From Physella acuta (lineage: Eukaryota; Mollusca; Gastropoda; Physidae): a stretch of DNA of 64,000 bases. This document shows positions 12,701 through 26,519 of this stretch, piece after piece (position 1 is the first letter of the stretch; each line of letters starts with the position of its first letter). The notes beneath the pieces are model-generated. The model searched no databases. It was not told the origin of the DNA and worked only from the letters and a program-made list of their open reading frames with translations. The position numbers and the translations under genes are program-made. The DNA is taken from contig NW_026732318.1 in the NCBI RefSeq assembly GCF_028476545.1, forward strand, positions 1 to 64,000. Direction: 5' to 3'.

Positions 12701-15700
12701 AAAGCCTGGGCCCTAAGTTGAGAAGAGCCAGATGTTGCCCATGTATCAGGCCCCACCTCTCCACACAGCTGATTGACTAAAACATAAAATTTATATATAA
12801 ATTTTGAAATACTTTGATAACTAATTACACATTTGTTTTCAGATGTGAATGAATGTCAACAACCCAACCTTTGTACTGGAAGTTTTGAGCAGTGTAAAAA
12901 CTCAGTAGGAAGCTACACATGTGATTGTATTGATGGCTATACAAGAAGGGCACCACAAGATCCATGCTCAAGTAATACAGTTATATTATACATACAAAAT
13001 TAGTTAATTGTATCGAAGCAATTTTAACTGTTCCATTTTATCATATTTCATTGTGAATTTGAATTTTAAAAGCTTTATTTTTTAATTATTTAAAAACCTG
13101 TTTTATTTTAAAAATAAATAAAAAACATGCATATTTTCATTTTTAAACTGTGATTGAAATTAACAGGTATAAAATCATTTTTAGCACAAGATATCAATCT
13201 TTTTTTTTTAAAAATCTCTGTATTTCTGAATGCAATATATATATATACATATGTGTGTGTGTGTGTTTGTATGTCAATGTATGTTTGTGTGTGTATTAAA
13301 ACCATTACAGTTTATTATCAAGATTGTATTTTTTAAATGCAGACTTTGACAGATCCCAGCAAAGCCTATATCCTTACGGAGTGGATAAGGGAGACAACAA
13401 GCTCCCATCTGATTATTTTGCAGTCAGCCCTGCCATTACTTTTAATAATGGTCTTCCATTTGGAACTGAAAAGTTTTCTAACATATATGCAAGTACATTC
13501 AAAATATAATTATATACTTTTAACCAATATCATAAATAAAATTATAAATACTGTTAGTTTAAAAGATTTTATTTATATAGATTTCAAATCTAAAAATTAA
13601 TCCAAAAAATCTAGCTCGTAATTTTATAATTTTATAATTGACTAAATATTTCAATTTTTATTAATTTTTTCCCTGCCTGTTGTTAGCAACTTAAGATTTA
13701 AGTAATATTGTTTATGAGTTTTAAAATTATGTTGTTACTTTCAGGTGTCTGCCAATGGCATGATTAGTGTTGGTAATTTACTGCAGTACTGGTACTGGGG
13801 TAACCTTAAGGATAGATACAGTTATGGACATAAAATTATCTGCCCCTTTATGACAGAAATACAGGTCAACAATGGTAAGTTAAATTAACATAAGTTGGAA
13901 AAGTTTTAAAAGTTACCTCAAAATTTGGAAAAGCTTTAAAAATTATCTCAAAATTTATCCTCTAAATTAGTTTACAAGAACAAATCTTCCAAAAAATTTC
14001 ATCCATGAAAGACTATTTTATAAATTATACTTGACATTTTTTTCTTTATAGAATTAATGTCCCAAATATCATTTATTAAAAGCAGCACCAACACATAATG
14101 TTGATGTAGATATATGTATTACTGTAAAGTTACCCTGTCATACCTGGTTGTCATTAAGGAATATGAAGTATACTTCATCTTCTTCTGAGACCACAATATA
14201 CATAATTATAGTTTTGTCCAATCTGTGGCAAGCCAACTTTTTTTTCCCACTAAATATGAGTAAAGTACCCTTTGAAACTGGATGGGCCCATGAGAATACT
14301 GCACATTTGAAATTATTGTTTAGCAATGTGTGATCAACCACCCGACCATAATGTACCATTATTTGTTGGTGTAAAAAAATTTAAACTTTCAAAATATTTG
14401 TTCTATACAAAATGATAGGTCTACATGTTTAAAAAAATTTATAAGTCTATATTAATCAATTATTATAAAGATAAAAAGCCCCTTATTTTTATTATGGATT
14501 ATTGTTCAAGAAAAGCACACAATATTGAATAGTATTTTTTATACAAAAAGATTTAGTTTAAATTATGAAATCCAGTCTAATACTTTTTTCCGAATGATTG
14601 TTACAGACAGCAGCATACTCTATCAGCTGTACAAAAGAAGCTCTGGTCCTAATGAAACAACTGCAGCAAATATACAAACAGTTCTACAAAGGGCAGGTGC
14701 TGATATTCTGGACAACTTTGGTCTAACAGACTTTGTTCCCAACCAAGTACTTGTGGCTACCTGGGTGAAAGTAAAGGGCAGAGTGGATTACTACAACTAT
14801 TACACCAATCATGTATTCATAAGAGAAGCTGTTAGTTTTCTTTTGTTATTTTGTTACATATTTAAAATTGATTTAAAGTAACAAGTGTTTAAAATTTCAG
14901 CATTATAATATAGAGTAATGTCATTATCCTTTTAGTATAACAACAAAAATAAATATCAAATTGCTTGTTTCTGTTTGAAATTGAAAATATTTTAAGAGTA
15001 TCAATTCTTATTATGTTATTTCTTTTTTTATTATATTTTTTTTTATTCATACATTAAATGCATTAAATCTACTTTAAAAAAAATTGAATTAGGAGAAACC
15101 CAACCTGGCTACATTCCAAGCTGTTATTATTACTGATGGTATGCAGTCTTTCCTAATTTTCTTGTACAAATCTGGAGAGTTCAACTGGCCTTACATTAGA
15201 GGACAAAGCATTGGTGTTGGCTTTGTAAATGATGTTGAATATCAAGAACTTGTCGACCATGATAGTTACTTGCTATCTTCACTTGATGAAATAATTGGAA
15301 ATAAAGGTAAGGCATGTAATTTTAATTAGCAATAAAGGTAAGACATAATTTTTAATTGGCAATAAAGGTAAGACATAATTTTAATTGGCAATAAAGGTAA
15401 GACATATAATTTTAATTGGCAATAAAGGTAAGACATAATTTTAATTGGCAATAAAGGTGAGACATATAATTTTAATTGGCAATAAAGGTAAGACATATAA
15501 TTTTAATTAGCAATAAAGGTAAGCCATATAATTTTAATTGGCAATAAACATAAGCCATATAATTTTAATTGGCAATAAAGGTAAGACATATAATTTTAAT
15601 TGGCAATAAAGATAAGATATATAATTTTAATTGGCAATAAAGGTAAGACATATAATTTTAATTGGCAATAAAGGTAAGTAATGTAATTCTAAAGCTTCTA

Positions 15701-18700
15701 AAATGTAGATTTAAACCTGTATTTTATCAGATTCTAACAATGCTATTCTGTTTACTAGGTCGATATGGAACATGGCTGGCTAAAATTGGTGAAATAAACA
15801 ATGCAGCCCAGAGATGTGAAAATTTCTATACCGCTAACTCTTATTTACTGGCTGATCAAACATTCCAAGCACAAGTTGCAGGTAAGATTAGAATACAATA
15901 TCATGTGAACATTAAATTTTAATAGAAAAAGATATTTTTGTATTTATTTTATACTTATGTTTCATATTTACACCTCATAAAATTTGTTATGTAGTAAGTA
16001 TAAATTACTACCAATATAAAGATAATATTTGTCTCACAACAACAACAGTTGATTTCATTTATACAGCTGTATATTTTTGTTCTATGTAATGGTCTACAGT
16101 AATTATATTTTCTTTATAATTTGGTTATTGGTTAATCTGCAGGTCTTTTTGACTGCCCATGTAGTGTCACTCAAATGGGCAGACAATGGAGTCAGTTAAA
16201 CATTGAAGGAAATAGGACTTGTTTTGCCCTCAATAGTCTAGTAACCAGATTTTTTGGTCACACTAGAAATAAGGTAATATACCAAATTAAAAAAAATACT
16301 ATTTATTAAATAATTTTTTATACATATATTTGTTTTATAAAATGTAAATATTGGCCTATGTTGTTATTTAAAGAAATTTGATTATAAATTTAAACAACAC
16401 TTTAAAAAATATAATATTACAAATAGTGACCTATTTATATATTTTACACAGATCTGTTGTTATAATTACAACCCAGCCTTTGGATGGTGGAGCCAGAGAG
16501 CAACAATGACATTCATATCATCACCACCCCATGCTGGTTATGTGACATTGTATGATCCCTTTTCTTGGAGCTCTTCTGTCAGAGAGTCAAGGATGTTTGA
16601 CATTAACCCCCATAGGTGGTGCTGTGATGATTCAGACTCTGATTATTTATGCAGCTTGTTCTATACAGTGAGACCCAACAAAAACTGCAGCACACAAGCC
16701 ATTATAATATCTGGTATAGCATTAGGTGATCCACATATGACTACAATGGATGGTCTGAAATACACCTTTAATGGGAAAGGAGAATTTATTATGTTCCAAA
16801 TTCCCTCCGCCAAAATTGTAGCTCAGGTAATACAGTTTTTCAGTTATTTTATAGAAAATATGACACAATTTTTTTTTAAATGCACACATTAATTTAAAGT
16901 GTCATTTGTTTTTTTAAATATAGAAAGCTTTATGTTTAAACATTTCTCTTCAATTGGGTTTAAATAAATTTCTATTAAAATGAATTATTTATCTTTTAAC
17001 TCTTATAAAAATTATAAATCTAAAAAAAATATATACATTTGGATAAAAATTCTTCAATTAAACTATTGTTCTGGTCAAATCCAGAAATTGGGAAATCAAT
17101 AAAAGCCATTATTTAATCAAAAGTTCTAATTGTTAAATTAGTTGAATAAATTTAATGTTCTATCTTTCATTATGAACCTGTTAGCAATGTAATTAATTAA
17201 CATTCTCTTATTTATCCTTAATAGGCTCGTACAGATATGGCCACTAGACAAGACGGTACTGAAATAAAAGGTGCAACAGTTTTTACAGCTATAGCTGTCA
17301 AGCAATATCTTACAACATTCCAAGTGGAGCTCACTTCTTCACGAGATAGTAAGAATTTATTCAGACATTTTCCACTGTAGTGTGTCACATAACATCTTAT
17401 TGGTCTTCAAATAATCATGTATCTCTAGGTTTTTTGTGTAATACCCTACTAAACAATGTTTACTATTGTGAATTTTTAAACCTACTTTACTTAAAATGTA
17501 ATGTAACTAAAAATATGACTGATTGTGTTACATCATTAAAAACTTGACTTGTTATAAGTAATGGTTAAAAAGTATTATATTCAAATTAAAAAATATTTAA
17601 TAATTTAGTAAAAAAAAAAATAAGTAGTAATATTTTCCAATTCAAATTTGTTTCAGGAATGATAATTTATGCGAATGGACAAGATTTGACAACTGGATTT
17701 TATGGGGATTCAACGTTCAGCAAGGAAATAAACTCAACTCTGACTGTGGAGAGGATTGACGAAAACAATGTTACAAAAGTTATTGCCACTTTCTCATCTG
17801 GTGAGTGACTATAAAGCCTGTTTCTCATTTTTTTATTTGTTGCTGGTCAAAGAAAAATGCATAAAGCATAATCAGTCGCTCTTTGGTTAAAGGTTGAATA
17901 ATTTAAATTAAATATTGTTTTTAAGTACTTTTATGCTAAAAAATACTAACATCAACACAAGCCATCCCACCCCCCCCCCTCACTTGTAGTCTGCCTTTGA
18001 CCAATGAAAAATTTATGTATGTGGCCTCTACTGTCATAAGTGATTACAGTGCACATACACAGTTCTGCATTATATTTTTATCTTTTATGGTTCTTTGAAT
18101 AAACTCCTCCCATTCTTTTAAAATAAACTATACTTACATGTTTTCTTTTGTTTTTAGGTGTTGAGATTTCAGTATTTGCAAGTGTGCGCAGTTTGATTCT
18201 AGAGTTTAAAATGTTAGTCACACTGAAAGGCTTAACATCAGGTCTACTGGGAAATTTTGATGGCAATACAAGCAATGAATATCAACTGCCTAATGGAACT
18301 ACTCTCAGCCCCAACCTGACTGAACGTCAGATATACTACGATTTTGGAAAACATTGTGAGTAATAATATAATTAATAATTATTTGCACATAGGGTTATTT
18401 ATCTTTCTAAATATGGAAATCTGAATAAAAAGTAGTGACATTCACTGTGTATAGAGTAGCTTCTATTTTAGTCCTTTAATTTTGGTTTTGAATTAGCCAA
18501 ATAAAAAAATCTTTTAATATGCATCTTAGACTATTGGAAGTGTTTTATTTTTATAAATTTTATTTACTCATTCAAATCAAAGATGAGTTCAAGAACAAGC
18601 ATACTTTAACTAAATTGTAAAAGCTGTTTGAGTTTTATTATTTGATGTCATAATCATTTTAATTTACCTATTAAAAAAACTGTTGTTTTTTTTACAGGGG

Positions 18701-21700
18701 AAGTAACTGCAGAAAACTCAGTCTTTACATATCCAATAGGAGAATCAGCAGCAAATTACAGTTATCCCAACTATGTTCCATACTTCTTGGAAGATTTTAA
18801 TGCTACATTGCGTCAGTCAGCCATAAGTTTATGTGGAGAAGGAAATGACCCTTGTATTTTTGATTACCTCATAACCTCTGACCCCTCATTCGCTCAAAAC
18901 ACTAAGACATTTAATGATGAGGGAGACAAAACTCGCAGAACCTTAGGTGAATTCATGTTTTAATCTTGATTTTAAATGAATTTATGATAGACCGAAATCA
19001 GTTAATTTTTTCATCATTTATTAAACAAAAAAGTGTTGCTGTTAAACAAATACTATGCTAATTCTCATAAAAGTGGTGAAGTATTGTAGCCCACGTCAAA
19101 ATTCAAGCGTGGACTCAGTAATTTTAAGATTTATACCAGACCAAACTAAAAAAAATCTTATCAGTATCCTTGTATAATCCCAATCTTTTATGTAGTATGC
19201 CTAGTATCTGTACTGTTTTTGTCTTAATTATATAAATAAAAAAATAAGATTGTTACCTAGTTCCATTAAGCTTTGATTAATTTTTAAAAACTGTATTTTA
19301 CATTCCTTCAGAGAACACAGTGCCAAGTATTTCCCTGATAACAGCTCCTGGTGCCCATGGTGGCATCAGTGTCACAGAGGGTCAGACTGCAACATTGAGG
19401 GTCAATGCCACTGACCCAGATGGTGACTTTGAGAAATACGAGCTCGTTGAATCACCAGCTGGCGTAGAGTTAAATCAGTCGGGTTTTATTTTCTACACAC
19501 CAAATCCTAATACACCTGTTACAATCAGGTTAGTAGTTTGTTTCACACATTTTATTTTGTTAACTTTTTAACAAACCGAAATAAGCAGTGCCTTATTAAT
19601 CTTGATTCAGTATGATTGCAGCCAAAGCTGTAACACAATTTTAGTGTGGTGTAGCCTACACATTCAAATAGGTATTTTGCTTTTTAAAAACTACAGTTTG
19701 GATTCTCTTTATGTGTAACTAGTTTTAAATTACCTATTAAGATTATTCTTCTTGAATATCAAAGGAAACACATTTTTAATATTTAAAGATTTCAAGACCA
19801 ATGATATTTTTTTAGAATATGAAGGTGTATTGAGTTTTTATACTATTTAGTAGGCCATACATTGGAGTAAAAAAGTGGAAAATTTACCATTACAATAAAT
19901 CATTTTAAAAATTCCACTCTATGCTGTTTATGGTATTTGTATCGTGAGGTACAAAACTAAAATTATTGTCCAGATTTTATCAATTTTTCTTGTATATACC
20001 TCTCAAGAATATCTTATTGACCTTTATTATTACCTACATAAACTGCAACAGTATGATAAGCTCAGCATGTCTAATGAAGAAAGTATATTTCAGTGTTGTG
20101 GCAGTGGACAGTGTAGGTGGGAGATCACCAGCTTTAACAATCCCTGTTGTAGTCTGCACATTGTGCAGTGGACATGGTCAGTGTGATGGGAACAATGTGA
20201 GGCTGACCAGTGAAGAAGGTGGAAATTTCAAGAAGCTTGTGTGTCTCTGTAGACCTGCATATACAGGTAAGTCAATGTGATTATATAGGCTTATAGCTTT
20301 TTTTTAAAATATAAGAATAATCTTAAAATGTTAAGGCATTTTAATTAAATAGGTCTATAGCTTTTTAAATATAAGAATAATCCATCACTAGTATAACACC
20401 ATAATTATGTACAACTACTTTAAATGTAAGAAAAATATTGCAATAGAAAGGCATTGTAATTATTTATCTCCTCTTTCATTATTTTTAGGATATAGAGATG
20501 ATTTTTAACTTTTTATTAAATATAAAAATTATACTTTGTCAGTATGTACTGTAAATGTCATTAATTATATAGTCCAGGCTTTAGAATCATATAGTTTTAT
20601 GGTGATTTATCATGGCTTATTCCCCTTGCATATTACAAAAGCTGCCATAATTATTTGGCTAGAAGTAGGCCCTATTATATTAGTACAATGTATTTTTTGT
20701 CTTCCATTTTTAACTCTTTTTTTTCGGCTAGCTAAATTATTAAAAGTTACATGTAATTGTCTCTGTAACAGTCTGTCCAGTGACATTGAAGTTTTAATGT
20801 TTACTTTTGTAGGCCCAGATTGTGAAGCAGATCTAAATGCATGTGCAGACAACCCATGCAGCCAAGGGCAAGAATGCAATGACACCCCAGCTTTAAGCCA
20901 AGATAAAGATGGAGCTAGCAGCTATAGTTGTGGACCATGTCCATCTGGATTTCAAGATGTCAATAATAGATGCATAGGTACTTTTGAATTAAAAGCAATA
21001 CATTTTTAAACAGATAAATGTATGTATAAATATCAAATTTGTTAGAGGCCTCAAAATATTACGTTTTAATTAGCATATTTCCAAGCAAAAAATAATTGAA
21101 TAGCAAGCACAATAAATTCCACACAATATGATAGGGAAAATCCTTTTTCTAAATTAATATATTAAAAAAATCAATGCAATTAAATAAAATTGATGTGTGA
21201 TATGTTTGTTGTAATGTTGTTCTTAAATTGGCAAATTATTAATAACACATCCCTAAAAACATTAATTTAATATGAGGTAGGCCTATTTGACGTTTAATTT
21301 CCAAACTCTTTACAGAGATAAGTCTCTACACCCCCAGTATATAAAAACTATCATGATTTTTATTTATTCTAGAGCACTATATATACCTAGTAATAGGCCT
21401 ATCAACGCTAAAGGGAAGCTACTCTATTTTTTAGTATATAATTGCAATCTCAATGTCAGCATTAATTTTTATTAGATATAGTTTCAACTGAATCCATTGT
21501 TTACACTTGTTTATTTTTAGATATTAATGAGTGTTCAAATAACCCTTGTAGTCAACAATGCACAAACAGCATTGGATCCTATTCATGTAGTTGTAACACT
21601 GGTTTTAGGCTAAACACACAAGATAGAAGAACCTGTATAGGTAATGTAAATTATTCTGATCTTATTTTTCATCACACGTATTTTTATATCCATTTCTTTA

Positions 21701-24700
21701 TTTTATATTACTCTTTAAGTATACAATAATTACTTTAAATAAAAGTAGTTTTAAAATTTGAAAAAATGGAATACAAATAAAAAAAGTAGGGCTTTTCTAA
21801 TAATCAACTTACAAACTACTTTGTCCACTGACCTTAATCTTATTGCAGACATTAATGAATGTAGTGAGAGAACACACAACTGTCAACAGAAGTGTACCAA
21901 TACTGAAGGGTCTTTCACCTGCAGCTGTGAAGCAGGGTATACTTTACAAAATGACGCCAGAACCTGTCAGCTTTGTAAGTAGAGGAAAAAATAAACAGAA
22001 AAATAAATCACTTTTTATTAAATAAATGTATTTAAAAGATTGTTTCAGTGAATTAATCAGCTTGAATTTCTAAAAACATTAAATTGTGAATATAATTTTA
22101 ATTAACCTGTTGTTGAATATACATTTTTAAAGCTCTATATATCAGTTATTTATTTTTATGTGTCTATACCATATTTTATTTATATTTACTATGTTTATAT
22201 TTATCAGTATATATTTTTAATTTTATTTCTTATTCATTTTTATTTGTATCTATACTATATTTTTATTTATATTTACTATATTTATATTTATATATTTTTA
22301 ATTTGGAGATTAAAGTAAGGATACATAATTTTGGCAGTGCTGGTCAATAACTAGTGAAGTTGAGCTCACTTATTCTGTGGCCACTGCATATGAAGGCATA
22401 GTGTGGTCAGTTGTTTGCCCTGCCATAATTATTCTCACTAAACAGAGCTGGTTGGACTTACAGATGTCCCACAAACTCAAGCATGTGATCCGAACTCAAG
22501 ACTTTTGTATTAGCAAGCGTACTCGCTATCACTAGACTACACCATCCCAAAGTATCTCTAATTGATCTAATTAATTCTTCTACTGACAAAGCTTTATCTA
22601 ATGAAAATAAATGTTTGTATACAGCAGTGAGCTCATCGGCTTGTTCAAACTCCATGTGCAGCCAAGTTTGTGTCCTTGATGTCAGTAACAATCCTGTATG
22701 TAGCTGCAACTCTTTCTACCAAATTTCTTCCCAAGACCCAATGTCTTGTGTTGGTATGTAGATTCTAATTGCATTATTTTAAGCTTAAAAATTGTTTGGT
22801 TTTAAAAAAATAATCTATTAAAAGTATATTAGCAAATGGAAAAATTAGCTGAATATGTTATAATGAAGTTTTTGATGAATCAATTATTGATCAATCTGTT
22901 AGATGTCAATGAATGTGAACTAGCAAACCAACCATGTGACCAGATATGCACCAATAAAAATGAAGGATATGAATGTTCCTGTCATCCTGGTTACAAACTT
23001 TCATCAGATAAAACAACATGCCTTCGTAAGTTTTGCCCTAGAACACATCAGATAAAATATTATGCCTACGTAAGTTTTGCCTAGAACAAATGAGATAAAA
23101 TATTATGAGTATGCAAGTTTTGGCTATAACAAATCAGATACAACATCTTGCCTACGTAAGTTTTGCATAGAATGCATCAGGCCTATGTAAGTTTTCCCCC
23201 AGAACCAATTTATTTTCAATTGGTTGATTAAGAGTGTCATAATTTTCACTAATTGGTTTTCAGCAGAATAAACCAGTTTAATCATTTTGTAAGAAATAAA
23301 AAAAATATCTATAAAAATCATCATCTTTTCCCGTTCGTTCCCAACACACATGGGGCAGATAAAGTAAAGTTAATCTGATTCAGGTACCTCAGCAAAAGAA
23401 GAGATAGTGTGTTCAGCACTGTTCCCAACCTCCTTTGCTTTCCCTAACAAGAGTTAGGTACCCATCAGAGTTGGGCAGACTCATTGACGCTCCACAGACT
23501 TGAACCCAGAATCGAACTCAAGAATTTTGGGTTAGCAGCCAAGCTCTCTACCTTTAGGCCATGCCGTCTCAGAGCTATAATAATATTGACTTTTATCAAA
23601 TGAATTCATAAACCTTTGATTACCAATCATTAAGTATAGAAACAAAAATTTCTTGTGTGATTGCAATCTGTTTATTTAATATGTATATTCTCACCAGCCT
23701 GTGAAAGCCCAAGTTTTGGCCTCAACTGTGCACAGACTTGCTTGTGTGGTGGCCGTTCCCTGTACTGTGACAAGGTCTATGGCTGTGTGTGTCAGTCTGG
23801 CTGGACTGGCTCAGGCTGTGATGTCAACATCAACGAGTGTGAAGGCAACAATCCATGTGGCATCAACCAAGTCTGCCAAGACCTGGAGGGAGGCTATCAA
23901 TGTCTTTGTGCTGATGGATATAAGCGTGTCAACCAAAGTTGTGTTGGTAAATTGTGTTTTAAGTGCTTTTTTTGTTATTAATTTATATAATTAATGTGAT
24001 TTTTTCCAACACAATTAAGTATTTTGTGTCAACATGTTATGTGTTATATGGCCTCTTAACTCTGGTTTATGTCTGCTTTTTTATCTGGGTGTGCTTCAGT
24101 AGTCTTTGTCCAACAAAGATTAAACTAGAAAGCAGCAGTTGTTTGAATTATGAGTTCTCTCTTCTAGATGGGTTTCTGTTTGTACCATATTAACATTTAA
24201 GTCTGTATAATATTAACAGGTATATTAAATCTTAAAAATACACATATTTGTTTGTAATCATAGTCAAGCTAATAATGCTTTGCTCCTAGATGTGAATGAA
24301 TGTGATGATGTCTTGACCCACAACTGTGACTTGTCCACACAACTTTGTAGAAACACACCTGGTAGTTTTACCTGTGACTGTATTGCTGGCTACTACAAAA
24401 ATACTGTTGGATCGTGCCAAGGTAATCATTTTACTAAATTAAACCATAGAAAATAATTTAATGTTTCTTTAACGTTATTGTATATTTGACTTAATTTTCA
24501 ACATCTTTAGCAGGAAATAATAAAATGAATATAATTAATCAAATACTTGAGACTTAGTTTTGATTAATCTAAAACTTCTAACCTACTACCTTATTTAATT
24601 AATCCACTACCGTGTCTTTCACACAGCCTGAATACTTCACCCATGGTTTGTTTTGATATAAGTGGATTATAACTACTTAACACATACTATAGAAATAACA

Positions 24701-26462
24701 AAATTACAAGCAAAATAGCACATTAATGTTCTTATTAAGAGATCACTTTTATCATGTTTTTTTTTTATAAAATAATATACCCTTTTCTATTCACTTAATT
24801 ATATTATAAATATCAGGATAATTTGGAATTGACTTCACCATTATAAATTATTTTTAAATCTATTTCAATTCATAATACTAATATAGAATGATTTATAAAA
24901 ACGGATGAATGTGTTTGTCAAGGGAGGTAATTATTTTATTATTTTTTATTATTTACAAGATATTGATGAATGCTCAAGCAACACACATAACTGTCAGCAA
25001 CTGTGTAACAACAACTTGGGGGGATTTAGTTGCAGTTGTTACTTTGGCTTTAGGCTGGATGATATAGATAGAACAAAATGTGTGCAGAGTAAGTTCTTTA
25101 CATTTTTTTTTAAATTTAATACATTTAGCCTAAAAAGTTTTCTTGAATCACAAGAACTTTAACTGTGTACAAAAAGTCATTGTTCAGCTAATTCAAATTT
25201 CGTATTGCTAATACTTTATAAAAGTATAAATTTCTATAGTATTGAGGATCTAGTGATCCATTTGGCAGAAGAAGTAGAGTTCATGTTCATAACCTCGGCA
25301 AATAAATGGATGGTGTGGTTAGCACTATGACAACCACCTTTACTTTCCCCAACATTAGTCAGATATTTATCAGAGCTCAGGGACATCCTACAGTCACAAA
25401 TCTGAATGGAGATCCAAACGCAAGACATTCATTATAGCAACCAAACGCTCTACACCAACACTGTCCCACACTAACACTTCATAAAATTTAGAAAATAAAA
25501 AATTTGCAATGCTCCACTTATATAAAAACACGTGTGTTTAATTAAGAATAGCTTTACCACTAACATAAACCGATAGGTTAATTTGAATGTCTTTAATCCA
25601 CAGGTCAAGATGTGTGTAAGGATGTGTCCAACTTGAACTGTGCTCACGGCTGTACTGTAAAATTTGAAACTAAAGAAGCATTTTGTTACTGTAACTCTGG
25701 GTACACTCTAGCAGCTGATAAACAAACATGTCTAGGTAAAAATTTTATGTGTGGTTTAATCTAGTTTTTTCTAAAACAAAAATATTGGTATTTTCATCCA
25801 TTTTTTCTGTTTTTAATTGGAATATTGGAGGGGATTTCTTCCAAAATTATTTAATATTTCATATGCTATGTGTAGTTGAATCAACCTTCTTTTCTTTATG
25901 GATTTCATTCCATACTATTTGTCTATCCAAGAATAATCTGCTAGGCAGCAGTTGTTTGATTTTAAGTTTGTTTCCCCAAGATGAGCATCATCTCTTGGTG
26001 GTGCAAACTCAGGATTTTTGTATTAGCAGTCATGCACTCTCCCAGCCAATCATTCTCTTCCCTACATATCTTCAATTTGTTGGATTCATTTTTGCTATGC
26101 TAATAATTAGTAAAAGTTTAATATATATTTATCATACTATACTGTCTTTTCTTAGATATTAATGAGTGCAGCAACATGACAACCAATCGCTGCACCTATA
26201 AAGAGAGATGTCTCAACACAAATGGAGGCTACACCTGTTCCTGTCCTGCTGGATTTAAACTAGAGAATGATCAAAGAACATGCTCAGGTATAAAATATAC
26301 CAACCTAATATTTACATAACTTTTTTCAACTCATCCTACATTGTTATACACTAATAATTTTAAATTTTATATTCTTTTACACATTTCATTTCGATTAGTT
26401 GTAAAAACTTTTTATCTTTTTTAACTAAACATGCGATGTTTTAAAAGGATTAGTTTTTCTTT

Positions 26463-26519
<57 letters not shown>

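Noticed and set aside
14138-14359. Frames on both strands and a possible SINE in the intron before exon 14607
   Set aside because: A tRNA-like stretch may exist on the minus strand near 14270-14350, but no body words of either SINE family follow; too weak to list.
15139-15140. A donor at GATG/gtatgc that would end the NIDO exon at 15138
   Set aside because: The protein reads on through it as [10 protein letters not shown], which is typical NIDO sequence, so there is no intron there.
15290-15680. CRISPR-like array
   Set aside because: Regular units without unique spacers, in a eukaryotic intron; it is a minisatellite.
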